The translations under genes were made by a program, and so were the position numbers. From Dromiciops gliroides (lineage: Eukaryota > Chordata > Mammalia > Microbiotheria > Microbiotheriidae): DNA of 64,000 bases. The stretch's first letter is position 1. Each line of letters begins with the position of its first letter. The notes beneath the pieces were generated by a model. That model saw nothing but the letters and a program-made list of their open reading frames with translations. It was not told the DNA's origin and made no database searches. The DNA is taken from positions 622,847,791 to 622,911,790 of the forward strand of contig NC_057863.1 in assembly GCF_019393635.1 (NCBI RefSeq). Direction: 5' to 3'. Positions 33,098-45,173 of the stretch are shown here, in pieces.

Positions 33098-33669
33098 CCT
33101 TGATTCTTCTCTGCAACACAATGTTCCAAGATAGTTCCGAAGGACTCATGGTGGAAAATGCTCTCTAAATCCAGGAAAAAAAAAAAAGAACTGTGGAATA
33201 TGGATATAGATTGAACCATACTAGTTCTTTTGATTTTGGTGTTTTTTTCTTTTTTTTTTAGATTTTTTCCTTTTTGCTCTGATTCTTCTCTTCTTTTTTT
33301 TCTTTCTTTTTCTTTTTTTTTTTTTTTGGTGAGGCAATTGGGTGACTTGCCTAGGGTCACACAGCCAGTTAAGTGTTAAGTGTCTGAGGCCAGATTTGAA
33401 CTCAGGTCCTCCTGACTCCAGGGCCAGTGCTCTATCCACTGTGCCACCTAGCTGCCCCTGATTCTTCTCTTATAACATGACTAATGCAGAAATATGTTTA
33501 ATGTTATTGTACATATATAACCTATATCAGATTACTTGCTGTCTTGGGGAGGGGGGAGGAAGGGGAGGGAGGGAGAAAAATTTGAAACTAAAAATCTTAT
33601 AAAAACAAATGTTGAAAACTATCTCTACATGTAACTGGAAAATAATAAAATACTTTTATAATTTAAAAA
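33098..33669 (+). mobile_element. Younger L1 3' end inserted in the old L1
   Basis: Flanked by AAGAAAAGCCAAGT (33084-33097) and AAGAAAAGTCAAGT (33670-33683). It ends with GGGGAGGGGGGAGGAAGG, ATGTTGAAAACTATCTCTAC and ATGTAACTGGAAAATAATAA, the same terminus as the copy at 57.9 kb. Confidence 0.85.
33293..33458 (-). repeat. tRNA-derived SINE inside the younger L1
   Basis: Flanked by TGATTCTTCTCTT at 33280-33292 and 33459-33471. Confidence 0.93.
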
Positions 33670-33925
33670 AAGAAAAGTCAAGTTATTCACAGTTCTTCAT
33701 CAAACAATATTGCTGTCTCTGTGCACAGCATTCTCCTGGTTCTGCTCACTTCACTATATATCAATTCATACAAGTCTTTCCAGGCCTTTCTGAAATCATC
33801 CTGCTTGTCATTTCTTATAGCACAATAATATTCCATCACCATCATATACCACAGCTTGTTTATCCATTTCCCAATTGCTGGACATTCCTTTGATTTCCAG
33901 TTCTTAGCCCTAGTGTGTTTATTTT

Positions 33926-34490
33926 TTAATAGTCGACCAATAGACACAACTGGTTAAAAGCAAACACTTTTATTATGTAAGAAAGAACCATAGCTACAAA
34001 AGGTTAATCCCATAAACCTGGGGTACCCTCTCCCATAAATACACACATTATTAGTGGGAAGAATGGGTTCATGCATATAGTATACTGGTATTGAGACACA
34101 TAGTTGACACACAGCCAAGGCAATACACCCCTATAGAATTGTGGGACTCCAATGTATTTTCTATTCTTGTGGTTACAATATTGCCCTTGGGTACAGCATC
34201 TCTCATGGGCAGATAATTCAGGTAGGTCCTCTGAGCCTCCTCTTCTTTGCAGCTCACCTCTCACTGGGCTTATTCTCTCTTGAAACCATAGGTGAATCTT
34301 TGTTCTACTGCCAGGGGTCATATTCCTCAGAGCTGTTTCCACTGATTTTCTTTTCTTCCTGCTGATTTCATTGTTTTCTTTTGGGAGAATGGCTCCAATA
34401 CTAATGTATAATATTATGTAATCATATAATAGCCCCAATGCTATGAAGATATTCCTTCCCCACCCCCACCCCCAGTTCTTCACTATCTAG
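33926..34490. other. Unassigned sequence
   Basis: AT-rich. A minus-strand frame of 159 codons (34004-34483) has no domain I recognise. The composition and a TTTTATTATG stretch would fit an old LTR, but no paired termini were found. Confidence 0.35.
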
Positions 34491-34752
34491 TTGTTGTTTG
34501 AAGAAGACCATGGTATCAGGAGGTGATTTGTCATAACTTGCGGTGAATTGGATTTAAATGAGGGAGGGCTGTGCAAGGTCACCAACCTCACTCCACCAGA
34601 GCCATCTTGGACAACTCCAGATGACTGCAGATGGCCCTGTATGTTTGAGAGAATCGGGGTTAAGTGATTTACCCAGTGTCACACGGCTAGTGTGTCTGAG
34701 GTGAAATTTGAACTCGGGTCCTCCCAGCTTCAGAGCCACCTAGCTGCTCCAA
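34491..34752 (-). repeat. Composite SINE with extra 3' module
   Basis: The tRNA-SINE head lies at the 34752 side. Beyond it is a module containing, in reverse, GGCCATCTGCAGTCATC, GGTTGGTGACCTTGCACAG and ATTTAAATCCAATTCACCGC, ending in an ACAACAAC-type tail. Confidence 0.85.
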
Positions 34753-34759
34753 CGATCAG

Positions 34760-36500
34760 ATAAAGGAGAAAGGCAAAGATCAACCTTTTCAAGAGCTGGA
34801 TTTTCCCTTCATAGCTGGCTCTCCTCTAGGCTGCTAGAGGTAATTTTGAAGCTACTTCCCATCTCAACTGAGTCTAGGCCTGGAAAGCCAGTTTTTTAAA
34901 GGGCATCTGTGGTGTGATCTTTGACTAGCTGTGGCAAGCTGCCCTTTGAATTCAACCAGGAAAGAACTTCGCATCTCATAAAGGGGCAAGAGTGTAGACA
35001 TCTGTTTGTGCTTATTTTAAACACATCAGCATCTTGTGTCTGTTACCTGCCCCTTCTGAGATTTCATCAGCTGCCTGGGGGGGGGTGTGGAATTATTTAA
35101 TCTGGGGTGTCCTGTCCAATTCTCCCCTCCCCCCATACCCAACATCTTTTCCAAGGTTCCTTCCAGCTCTAACATTCCAATGTTCTAATCTAACCCAATA
35201 ATTCTGAGCGTCCTCTCTCCCAACCCCCAGGTATAAGCTGCTTTGGAAAACAAAGCAGAAGACTGAGAAGTCGAGCAAATTCAATTTCTTCCCCTCCGTG
35301 GATGCCTGATTTCTTCTGGGCCTTAATCCCATAGAGCAGGTCTTTGTTGTGGGCTGGCCTAGAGTCCTCTCCCAGCCCTGTGGAATGTGTGGCTGTTTTA
35401 ATCTTCTTTTCTGATCCAGTGAGTTGAAAAGAGTTGAGACTTTGCTGACTCTCTCACCCACAGTGGGCCCAGTCCTGTGGAAGTTCAACAGGACGGTGCC
35501 TAAAGCCACCCTGGCTGGGCCTCATGACCTTTGGCCCAGGGTGGGAAGGGCTTTTGGCCACAGCTTAACCAGTCTCACTAATGGGTTAGATGGGGCAGGA
35601 ATAGAGGTAACCTGAGAGGTGGGGTGTTGGCACCACCCCAACAGCAGGATGTTTGTGAATGGCCCTGCCCCTTTGGAAGCCCTGGACACCAGGCCCACCT
35701 ACAAATCAAGACTGGGATGGGCAGGGGGAGGTCTATTAGCAGGCCAAGGGGGCTGCTTACTGAGCTGCACAGTGGGGCTGGGGGAAGAAGGAGTAAGACC
35801 CCATCCCTGGTGGAGGCCCCCAAATGCCAATTCTGCTTGATTAGAGCCAGCACTCACTATTCCCCTTGGCCTGGCCTCTCCCCTCTGACCAGCTGCTGTT
35901 AATTAAAGTCTCTCTCTAGCATCCCAGTCTTCTTGGCTTGGGGCCCTGGATGCCAGGTGTTCTCTGGAACGGCTTAGTCTGGAGGGAGCTGAGATGTGTG
36001 TCAGGCTTGGATCCCCAACACCAGGAGCTCCCTACTTCCTTCAGCACCCAGACCCTTCCTGCCCCATCTCCTCAACCTCTCTGGAGAGATTTTCCCCTTC
36101 CCTCCCCTGCCCTTACCAAGACCACCTGCCATCCAGAGGCACCATGGCACAGAGGCTCTGCCCATGTCTCCTTGGGATTCTGTCTTCTCCCTATCATATC
36201 TGTCCATCTATGCCTTCAATATGAAGTACTCCCATATGAGGGGGGTAGGCCAAGTGCCGTACCTATAAAATGAAGGGCTTAGAAAAGATGACCTCTAAGG
36301 TCCTTTTCAGTTCTAAATGTATCATCCCGTAACTCCAGAATTCATCTAGTCTTCCCCTTTCATTTTATAGAGGAAGACACTGAGATCTGTAATAGTAGAA
36401 AGAACAGTGGCTTTGGAGTCAGAGGAGATCATCTGATCCCAGCCCCTCCACCCCCCATTTTACAGATGAAGAAACTGAGTCCTGGAAAAGGCACTCTCTC
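34760..36500. other. Intergenic, mostly unique
   Basis: No repeat dominates. Short MIR-like remnants at 35150-35200, 36270-36340 and 36340-36490. Several open frames overlap on both strands at 35.6-36.3 kb with no recognisable domain. Confidence 0.5.
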
Positions 36501-36505
36501 TCTCT

Positions 36506-36655
36506 CTCTTTTTTTTTTTTTGCAGGGCAATGAGGGTTAAGTGACTTGCCCAGGGTCACACAGCTAGTAAGTGTCAAGTGTCTGAGGTTGGATTTGAACT
36601 CAGGTCTTCCTGAATCCAAGGCCGGTGCTTTATCCACTGCACCACCTAGCTGCCT
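36506..36655 (-). repeat. tRNA-derived SINE
   Basis: Flanked by GGCACTCTCT at 36490 and 36656; a (CT)n run sits at the tail. Confidence 0.93.
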
Positions 36656-36967
36656 GGCACTCTCTTTACTATGCAACCTGACTACATTAAGGAGGACTTC
36701 TGGGCTTCCTCCCAAAGCTCCGTAATAGAAATCTGGATGTGCTTTAGTGGGTTAAAATCCTATCCTACCGTAGCCCTTCTCACTCATTTCCTCTGCATGT
36801 GTCTGTCTGGATATGATTCTGTCTGATGAGCCATCTTGAGAGGCATAGCTGGTCAGCCCACCTCATCCCCAGTGTGAGAAGGAGAAATCTGAATGCTCTT
36901 CAGTCCTGAGGTGGGCAGAACTTGAAATCAGGAGTCCCTTATCCCTGCTGTCACTCTAGAGGCCTAT

Positions 36968-37135
36968 GACCTTGCTTAAAAAAAAAATTTAGTAACTCTA
37001 TTTCAGTATAATTGATTTTCCTTGTGATCTGACATATTTCATTTTATGCACTGAAAGCATTATTCTGAAAAGACTTCTCTAGCCTGCCAAAGGGGTGCAT
37101 GACATATAAAAGAGGTTAAGAACCCCTGATCTAGG
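36968..37135 (-). mobile_element. hAT-like DNA element fragment
   Basis: ATTTCAGTATAATTGATTTT ... GCCAAAGGGGTGCATGACAT ... AGAGGTTAAGAACCCCTG, the same family as copies at 22.8, 46.6 and 57.6 kb. Confidence 0.65.
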
Positions 37136-37139
37136 GAGA

Positions 37140-38955
37140 GTGCTTTTGGTTTGATTGCCAATCAAGGGTATCGCTGAGCCACTCAGCTCTCTTTCTTGGT
37201 CCTTCTTGGTCTCTTTCTCGATAGTCACTTAGATTTTAATGAGTTACCTTCGCCTGGCACCTAGCACTACAAAATGGGTCACTTGTTCCCAATTACTGAG
37301 GCCCCTGCCGGCAGGGGTAGCCAATCACTTCAGTCCACTAAGGGTTCAATCAGAGAGGATCCTTGTCCTGCTGAGTAACGATGGCCTTGGGCCCGACAGG
37401 GGAAGGTGCTTCTAGTAGCCACACAGAATATATCAAATGTCCACTTCATAGAGGAAAGGGTGAAAGTTACAAAGAAGACCATTAAGACTGGAGGTTAGGA
37501 AAACTTCCAGACAATTCAAACTGTCCCAAAGAGGAATGGACTTTCTTGTCCCTCATTCTAGCAAGAGTGTAGATGGCTACTTGTCAGGTAAGTTGAGGAG
37601 CTTATATTTCAATGGGGAAAGAAAATGCACACACAAAGAATATGCAAAATATGTAGAAGGGAATTAGGGGAGGGAAGTACTAGGGACTGGGGGTTCAGAA
37701 AGAGGCTGAGTTTTCAGAGGGTGAGGAGGGAGTGAATTCTGGGTAGGGCAAGACAGCCAGCACAAAGTCTCTGTGGGAGATGGAACAAGGCCCTGGACAG
37801 TCTGGATCACAGGCAGTACAAAAGGGAGTCCTGTCCAACAAGGCTGAAAGATAGATTGGGAGAGGATTATAAAGAGCTTTAAATTGGTGTGGGAAAAAGC
37901 CAGATCGGGCACAGGCAGCAAGGCTATGTCTATGCTAACGTGTAATTAATAAGGGCTCCAAGCAGCACCGCTTTGAGCATAGGCTTGTGCCACTTTGTGA
38001 GGTAACAACCACTGGACGCTGACACAAAACTCTCTGAGCCTCAGTTTCCTGCTCTGTAAATCGTGGTGTTTGGGTGAGATGGTGTCTGGGGTCTCTAACC
38101 TGTCTTAATATTCTCTGAGACAGACTTTAGGCCTGCTCTGTAGCCCCTCTCCTGACCCAAGCATAGGAGGAATGTGGGTGATTGTCCTCCTTCCACAGCC
38201 CTGCAAAATCTCACACCTCCCCTCAGCAGCTTTTGAGTTCTGGGATTTACCTTCTGCAGAGGAAGGGACAGTGCCAAGAGGGGAAATAATAGGCTACTTT
38301 GGAGGTGTTGATGAGGGTCAGGGCACTAAAATTAGACCCTTCATTCCTAAAAAGAACTGGGAGTCAATCAAGGCATGGGAGAGAGGCTCTTCAGGGAGGA
38401 ATGTGAGCCCAGGAAGTGCAGGCCTGAGCGATGAGGTCACCTGGGGAGGCAGATGGGATAGCTTGATGTAAGAGGTCATACACCACTTTATTTCCCTGCA
38501 AGTCCCCTCTCCAAAAAAAGTCTGGAATTCGTTTAAACTTCCTTGATAGCTGAGCCCAGTCCCAGCGTAAGGAGGTGAAGGGGGAGAGCCCTGTGAGAAA
38601 AATGCCCGTCATATGCTTGAGTGATAACTGACCTCTCTGGCCACTTCTTTCCTTTTCAGGACTGGCCTTTCTATTTCCTCTCTTTCTGCCCCCTTCTCAC
38701 TGGGCTCGGGACTCCTAGCTATTACTGTGTGGGTGGGAAGCAGGAAGAGCTCAGGGAGAGCCAGCTGAGCTCTGGAATTGGAGGATTGGGGTGTTAAAGG
38801 ATCCCATCCCTGAAACTGTGGAGTCCCCATCAGTGGGAGCCAGAAGGGATTTCAATTCCTTGTTCCTTGGTGGAAAACTCAGAGGTGCCAGATAATAAGG
38901 CATCTCTTGCTGGCTCTGAGCTGTTGAAACAGGGTTTCACAGAACAGAGAAATCT
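37140..38955. other. Intergenic, L2 fragment and unique sequence
   Basis: 37590-37920 is a reversed L2 (GAGCTTATATTTCAATGGGG, AAGAGCTTTAAATTGGTGTG). 37490-37580 matches the GGAAAACTTCC repeat seen at 53.5 and 62.4 kb. The remainder is unrecognised. Confidence 0.5.
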
Positions 38956-38967
38956 TCATGTCAGAGA

Positions 38968-39420
38968 ATGTCAGAACTAAAAGGGGCTTCAGAACACAGG
39001 TTGTCAGAGCTGGGAGGGCCCTTAGAACACAGGATGTCAGAGCAGGGAGGGCCCTTAGAACACAGGATGTCAGAGCAGGGAGGGCCCTTAGAACACAGGA
39101 TGTCAGAGCAGGGAGGGCCCTTAGAACACAGGATGTCAGAGCTGGGAGGGCCCTTAGAACACAGGATGTCAGAGCTGGGAGGGCCCTTAGAACACAGGAT
39201 GTCAGAGTTGGGAGGGCCCTTAGAACACAGGATGTCAGAGCTGGGAGAGGCCTTAGAACAGAGGATGTCAGAGCTGGGAGGGCCCTTAGAACAGAGGATG
39301 TCAGAGCTGGGAGGGCCCTTAGAACACAGGATGTCAGAATTGGGAGGGCCCTTAGAACACAGGATGTCAGAGCTGGGAGGGCCCTTAGAACACAGGATAT
39401 CAGAGCTGGGAGGGCCCTTT
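38968..39420 (+). repeat. 33-bp minisatellite, about 14 units
   Basis: The unit is GGATGTCAGAGCTGGGAGGG then CCCTTAGAACACA. Because 33 is a multiple of three, frames stay open across the array: one reads MSELGGPLEHR repeats, another RTQDVRAGRAL. Units differ by single bases. Flanking text (AGAGATCATCTCATCCAATA) is MIR-like and the same unit occurs as a degenerate pair at 3340-3410, so the array probably grew from a MIR-like seed. Confidence 0.95.
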
Positions 39421-40393
39421 AGAGATCATCTCATCCAATACCCTCACTTAATAGATAGGAAAACAGGTGAGGTGACTTGTCCCAGGTCAGGCAGCCAGAG
39501 CCTGGGAATGGATGAGATACCTTGTCTGTGCTGGGTGCTTAGGACACCAAGACAGAAATGAAATAATGCCTAACCTCCGGGCATTTACATTGTTCCAGGA
39601 AGGAAGCAATTTATACACAGGAAAGTAACTTCGAGACATACTCAGGGAATACCAAGTCTTTTCAGGAAGGGGGAAGAGCAGTCCAGCTTGATGGGATGTG
39701 TGTGTGTCTTTGTGTCAAGCACAAGGACCAAGAACACTAAAAGGTAGTGGGGGGAAGCAGGGAACGAAGGGTTTTAAAAACCAAATAGAGGACTTTATAT
39801 TTGATCCTGGAGGCCATAGGGAGCCAGTCGATTCAATAGGGTGACAACAAGGTCAAATCTACACTTTAGGAAGATCAATTTGGCAGCTGAGTGGAAGTTG
39901 AATGGAGTGGGAAAAGACTTGAGGCAGGAAGAACAATAGTCTAGGCATGAGGTACCATGTACCAGGATGATGGAAATATCAGAGGGGAGAAAGGGGCATT
40001 TACTCGAAATAGAAGTAGAAATGACAGGACTTGGCAACTGGGTGGATATGAGGGGGGTGGCAAGAGAGAGGATGAACCTGGAAAAATGGTGGTGCCCTTG
40101 ACAGGAATAGAGGAGTGTGGAAGGGGGGAGGGTTTGGGAGAAAGAAAATGAATTCATTTTGGACATGTTGAATTTAAGATGTCCAGTTTGAAATTTCTAG
40201 CAGGCAATTGGAGGTACAAGACTGAAGATCAGGAAAGAGGTTAAAGCTAGACAAATACATTGGGAATCATCCAATTATCAAAACCACTGGAGGTGATGAG
40301 ATTCCCCCAGGTGAAATAATATAGAGGGAGAAGAGAAGCACCCAAGACAGAGGCTTTAGGAATGAACAGCCATGGTTAAAAGTGTGACCTACT

Positions 40394-40551
40394 GGGGCAG
40401 CTAGGCGGCACAGTGGATAGAACACCGGCCCTGGAGTCAGGAGGACCTGAGTTCAAATTTGGCCTCAGACACTTGACACTTACTAGCTGTGTGACCCTGG
40501 GCAAGTCACTTAACCCCAATTGCCTCACCAAAAAAAAAAATATAATAAAAA
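40394..40551 (+). repeat. tRNA-derived SINE within L2
   Basis: Flanked by AAAAGTGTGACCTACTG (40377) and AAAAGTGTGGCCTACTG (40552). Confidence 0.94.
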
Positions 40552-40996
40552 TAAAAGTGTGGCCTACTGTGAGGATTCACCTGCATGAAGACCTAGCAAG
40601 AGACAGAGAAAGGGCAGGCAGATGGGAAGGAGGAGCATCAGGGAGAAGAGTGTCATTGAAAACTCAGGGAGAAGAATCTCAATAAGAGAGTGATCAGTGG
40701 TGTCGAGGGCTGCCGAAAGGTCCTCAGAGAGGGTAAAGGCTGAGAAAAGGCCATTAGAGTTGCTGATGAAGAGACCATCAGTAACTTTGGAGAGCCTGGT
40801 TTCAGTTGAGTGGTGAGGTGGAAAGCCAGATTGCAGAATTAAGAAGAGAGAGAGAGGAAAGGAAGTGAAGTGGAAACTGCAATCACAGGCAGCCTTCTCT
40901 GGGGTTCTAGCCACAGGATTGAGGACAGGTGTGAGATGACAGCCAGTGGGGATGAATTTGGGGGATTGGTTTATACATGGACATGTTTTTTGTTCT

Positions 40997-41134
40997 TTTA
41001 CAGTGCAATGGGAGTTAAATGACTTGCCTGGGGTCACACAGCTAGTAAGTGTCAAGTGTCTGAGACTGGATTTGAACTCAGGTCCTCCTGAATTCAGGGC
41101 CGAAGCTTTATCCACTGCACCACCTAGCTGCCCC
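40997..41134 (-). repeat. tRNA-derived SINE within L2
   Basis: Flanked by TACATGGACATGTTT (40973) and TACATGGGCATGTTT (41137). Confidence 0.92.
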
Positions 41135-41294
41135 AGTACATGGGCATGTTTGGAAGCATCAGGGAAGCTGCCGGGAGATGTGGAAAGTTTGGAGAAAAAT
41201 GAGAGAGTGGGGGTGATTACAGGGGCAGTGTGCTGGAGAAGACGAGGCAGGATAGGCCCAGAGGCTTTGAGAGAGTCAGGGATGTACCCGACTC

Positions 41295-42175
41295 ACATAG
41301 CTAGCAAGCCTTAGGCACAAGGCCTGACTCCATGCCCAGCATTCCATCTCCTTTGAATGGTGCCCTCCCCTGGACCCCTCTCCCTCAGACACTGTGAGCA
41401 CCTGGGACACCATGGAGAGAAGTGTTTTGGAAGCACAACATTGGGTAAAGTGAAGGCACTGACAAGTATCCATTATTTCCACCCAGACAGGATGCTCTGT
41501 GGGCATCTAAATACTGAGTAACGGAACATCCTTCCTTGCCACTCCGTTGCTCTCTGGTGTTCAAGTGATATCTCCAAGGTCATCCCCCCCCCAAGCTGGT
41601 CCTGATCCACAAGGTGAGCCAGGGCTTGGCAGGGGCCAGAGAGCCGGAAACAAAGGGAAAGAATGGGAGCGCCCAGGGGCAGGCCAGCGCCTAATGGAAG
41701 GCAGGAGGTGTCTCTGAGGAGCTGACAGCTTGGTTTATTGATCTTATCCAGAACATGAGCACCGGCTCCAGCCTGCAGTCCCAGAGGGGCTTATCAGGCC
41801 CTTCAGAGTGCCAGGGTTTGTAACTCTCCTGCCCTGAGCTATCCCTGCTGACAGCTAGGAGCTGTGTGGCGAGTTGGGGGTGGGGAGGAGGGGCAGGCAC
41901 TTCTTATTGCCCTCGCTGCCTTAGCAAGCTGGGGCCAGCAGACTGACAAGCTGCTCATCACCCTGAGCTGATGTTTTTGGGGAAGTGAGGAAGAAAGAAG
42001 ATTTTAAGGATCGGAGGGTGGGGCGGAGGAGGGAAGAAGAGAGAGGAAAAAGGAAGATATGTTTGGAGACCTCCCAACTCAAAGGACTTTGAAAATGCAA
42101 AGTTCTGTATTTTTGCCAGGAAAACCCCAAATGGGGTTACCAAGAGTCAGATACAACTGAAATGACTGACCACAG
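41295..42175. other. Intergenic, unique
   Basis: GC-richer sequence without a recognised repeat apart from a partial long-SINE tail at 42100-42170 (CCAAATGGGGTTACCAAGAG). Confidence 0.5.
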
Positions 42176-42177
42176 CA

Positions 42178-42440
42178 CAATGAAGCAATGCTATCTACCT
42201 CTAGAGAGAACTGATGACCTCTAAGTTTGAATTGAAGTATGATTTTCTTATTTCATTTTTCTTGCTTTTTTTTTTTTTACAGTATGGATAATATGGAACT
42301 ATGTTTTGCATGATTTCACGTGTATAACTGATATATTGTTTGCTTTCACAGTGGGTGGGTGAAGGGTTAGAAGGATGGAAAGAATTTGGAACCCTACATT
42401 TTTAAAAAGAATATTAAAACGAGTAAATAATAAAAAAGAA
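42178..42440 (+). mobile_element. L1-like 3' end
   Basis: GCACAATGAAGCAATGCTAT ... GGAACTATGTTTTGCATGAT ... and an A-rich end at 42400-42440. Confidence 0.55.
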
Positions 42441-42489
42441 AAGAAAATGCAAAGTCCTTTCTTCCTTGGCTTTCTTCCACTTTGACTCA

Positions 42490-42610
42490 ATTTAAAAAAG
42501 CATGAATCACCTATTACGTACCAGGCTCTGTGCTAGGTCCTGAGGACACAGAGACAAAAATGAGGAGGTTTTACCTTAAAGAAATTTACAGTTTATCAGA
42601 TTTCCAGCAA
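42490..42610 (-). repeat. L2 LINE 3' end
   Basis: ATGAATCACCTATTACGTAC ... GTGCTAGGTCCTGAGGACAC. Confidence 0.75.
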
Positions 42611-42654
42611 CTTCCCAGTGATCTAGTTTCTCAGGTTGGGTACCTGCCCTACTA

Positions 42655-42905
42655 GGCAGCTAGGTGGTGTAGTGGATAGAGGACTGGACCTGAAGTTGGA
42701 AGGGCCTGAGTTCAAATCTCACCTCAGACACTTACTAGCTGTGTGACCCTGGGCAAGTCACTTCATCCCTGTTTACCTCAGTTTCATCTGTTAAATGAGC
42801 TGGAGAAGGAAATGGCAAACCATTCTAGCATCTCCTCCATGAAAACCCCAAATGGGGTGACAAAAACTCAGACAAGACTGAAAACAACCAAAGAACAACT
42901 ACAAA
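42655..42905 (+). repeat. Long-tail tRNA-derived SINE
   Basis: Complete plus copy: GGCAGCTAGGTGGTGTAGTG head; tail CTGGAGAAGGAAATGGCAAA, CCAAATGGGGTGAC, CTGAAAACAACC. Confidence 0.92.
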
Positions 42906-43185
42906 CCAGCCTCTAGGGGGTGTGTCTTTCAAATTCAACTCTATTAGGTGATGGTGGCCAACACAAAAAGATAATGGCAATGGAGATGCCAGCCAATGGA
43001 ACCTTGATGTGCTGCCAGATGTCTCCTCTTACTGACTAGTCGTGAAAGCATTATTCCTATGTGCCCACCCCCAGCCCTACCCTCCAATCCCTTAGTCCGT
43101 CACAATCTCTTCTCTGCATCCTGTCTCCTCTCCTCCAACAGATCTATTAATACTTATCACTGGGACTATTAGTTACTGTCATTCA

Positions 43186-43336
43186 TCTTTTTTTTTTTTT
43201 GGTGAGGCAATTGGGGTTAAGTGACTTGCCCAGGGTCACACAGCTAGTAAGTGTTAAGTGTCGGAGGCCGAATTTGAACTCAGGTCCTCCTGACTCCAGG
43301 GCCCATGCTCTATCCGCTGCACCACCTAGCTGCCCC
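43186..43336 (-). repeat. tRNA-derived SINE
   Basis: Flanked by GTCATTCATCTTT at 43178 and 43340. Confidence 0.93.
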
Positions 43337-43339
43337 ATG

Positions 43340-44060
43340 GTCATTCATCTTTACAAATCTCTCACTCGTGCCGTGCTTTCCAAGTCATTCATTTGTATGA
43401 ACCTTACAAAGACAGGTTCTCTCTAGGGTTTTTCTCAGTCCCTCTACTTCTTCCTGGCTTGTCTATGTGACCACCTCTCTTATGAGCCTTCTTTCTTCCT
43501 TGGCTTCTCCCTCTCCATCTGTCCTCTCTTTGGCCTGATTCCCTCCCTCTCCCAAATCCATTTTAGCAAGTGTTCCTTGTTTTGCAAGCCACTATATTCT
43601 CTGCAAATGCTTGTCGATGAATTGTCTGGAGAAAACTTAGACAAAACCAGTTCTTGTCCTTTGGGGAGCTGGTTTTTTATCCTGCTTTAGATCTGGCCCA
43701 GTTCTGGGAACAAGGTGTAGAAAACTTGGGTGGCCATCCTTCCTGGTCGATGACTGAGCTCCTCCTCCGTGAGGGGGTGAGCAGTGTTACAGGCAAGAGG
43801 GAGATACAGATATGGGACATCCACATGGCCGTGCTATAGAGTTATTTTAAAGTCCTTTTGCTCCCTGATCCCAGTGGCCTGTCATCTGCTCTCAACTGCT
43901 ATCTTCCCAAAGGTGCCTAGGACATGTTTTCTGAGAGAGTAACTGGTGACTCACACATACCTTTCAGCTGGCCCTTCCTCCCATTGAACTAACTGACTTT
44001 CAGAAAAAGGGGCTTCAGGGTAAAAGCCAGTGGGAAATAACACCCAGTTCTGTGAATGAG
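43340..44060. other. Intergenic, unique
   Basis: No gene or repeat recognised. Confidence 0.5.
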
Positions 44061-44074
44061 AGAACAGGTTTTTT

Positions 44075-44228
44075 TGTTTGTTCGTTTGTTTTTGTGAGGC
44101 AATGGGGGTTAAGTGACTTGCTCAGGGTCACACAGCTAGTAAGGGTCAAGTGTCTGAGGCCAGATTTGAACTCGGGTCCTCCTGAATCCAGGGCCGGGGC
44201 TCTATCCACTGTGCCACCTAGCTGCCCC
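44075..44228 (-). repeat. tRNA-derived SINE
   Basis: Flanked by AGAACAGGTTTT at 44062 and AGAACAGATTTT at 44233. Confidence 0.92.
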
Positions 44229-44229
44229 A

Positions 44230-44990
44230 AGAAGAACAGATTTTAAAGCATGGAAGGGACTTTGGTGGCCATTTGGCCAAACCAATGCTTGCAAGGAATC
44301 TCCATCATAACATTCAACAAATGGCCACCAGCCTGTGCTTGTGAAGACCCTTAAGGAGGGGGAAATAACAACCTCTTTAGGGAACCCTTTGAAGCTCAGG
44401 AAAGCCTCCCCACATCAAGCCCAAATTTGCCTCTTTGCAATATCCACCCATTGCTTTGGGGAAATACAGAATGAGCCTCCCCTCATCCACATGCTAGACC
44501 TTGGACACAGTAAGTAGTCAAGTTCCTCACTCCAACCCTCTACCTCCTGAGTCTTCTCCACTCTAAGCATACCCAGTTTTTTCAATCAATCTGCATGGGG
44601 CATGGAATCAAGGACCTTCATCAGTGCTTAGCACTTTGCCTGACCCATAATAGACACTTAAAGTTGATCATTCTGGCTGCCCTCCTCATTGTTGACCTGT
44701 GGCTCCCAGAACGGAACAGAACACTCTAGATATTATCTGAAGAAGGCAGAGCAGAGAGGGACTGACTGGTCCTTATTCTTGCTATAACTATGCAGGGGAG
44801 AGACAGAGAAACAGAGACAGACAGACAGACAAAGAAAAAGAGATGGAGATGGATAGAGAGAGAAAGACAGAGAGAGGAGGGAGAGAGAGCTCCTTATTCC
44901 TGCTACCTAGAACTCTATGGAGTTAAAAGTCTGCATTAGACTTTGGGCTGCTCCATCTGTTGAATCCTATGGAATTTAGAGTCCCCTAAA
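44230..44990. other. Intergenic with (GACA)n
   Basis: 44798-44890 is a GAGACAGA/GACA purine run. The rest is unrecognised. Confidence 0.6.
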
Positions 44991-45011
44991 ACCTCCAGAT
45001 CCCTTTTTTTG

Positions 45012-45173
45012 TTGTTGTTGGTGGTGGTGGGGTTTTTTTGCAGGGCAATGAGGGTTAAGTGACTTGCCCAGGGTCACACAGCTAGTAAGTGTCAAGTGTC
45101 TGAGGCCGGATTTGAACTCAGGTCCTCCTGAATCCAGGGCTGGTGCTCTATCCACTGTGCCACCTAGCTGCCC
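45012..45173 (-). repeat. tRNA-derived SINE
   Basis: Flanked by CCAGATCCCTTTT at 44996 and 45174. Confidence 0.93.

Larger units (their letters stand above)
32805..33913 (-). mobile_element. Old L1 3' end, host of nested insertions
   Basis: Bounded by TGTGTTTATTTT at 32793-32804 and 33914-33925. On the minus strand 33687-33947 reads CPAIGKWINKLWYMMVMEYY, then CAIRNDKQDDFRKAW, the C-terminal end of L1 ORF2. The younger L1 copy at 33098-33669 interrupts it. Confidence 0.8.
39540..41290 (-). mobile_element. L2 LINE with reverse-transcriptase remnants, interrupted
   Basis: The minus strand carries PHHSTETRLSKVTDGLFISN and LSAALDTTDHSLIEILL near 40.75 kb and SCLDYCSSCLKSFPTPF near 39.95 kb, in the order of L2 ORF2. 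Two SINEs lie inside, at 40394-40551 (plus) and 40997-41134 (minus). Confidence 0.85.

Noticed and set aside
33926-34490. Possible second LTR
   Set aside because: AT-rich with a poly(A)-like motif, but its borders and duplications are not visible.
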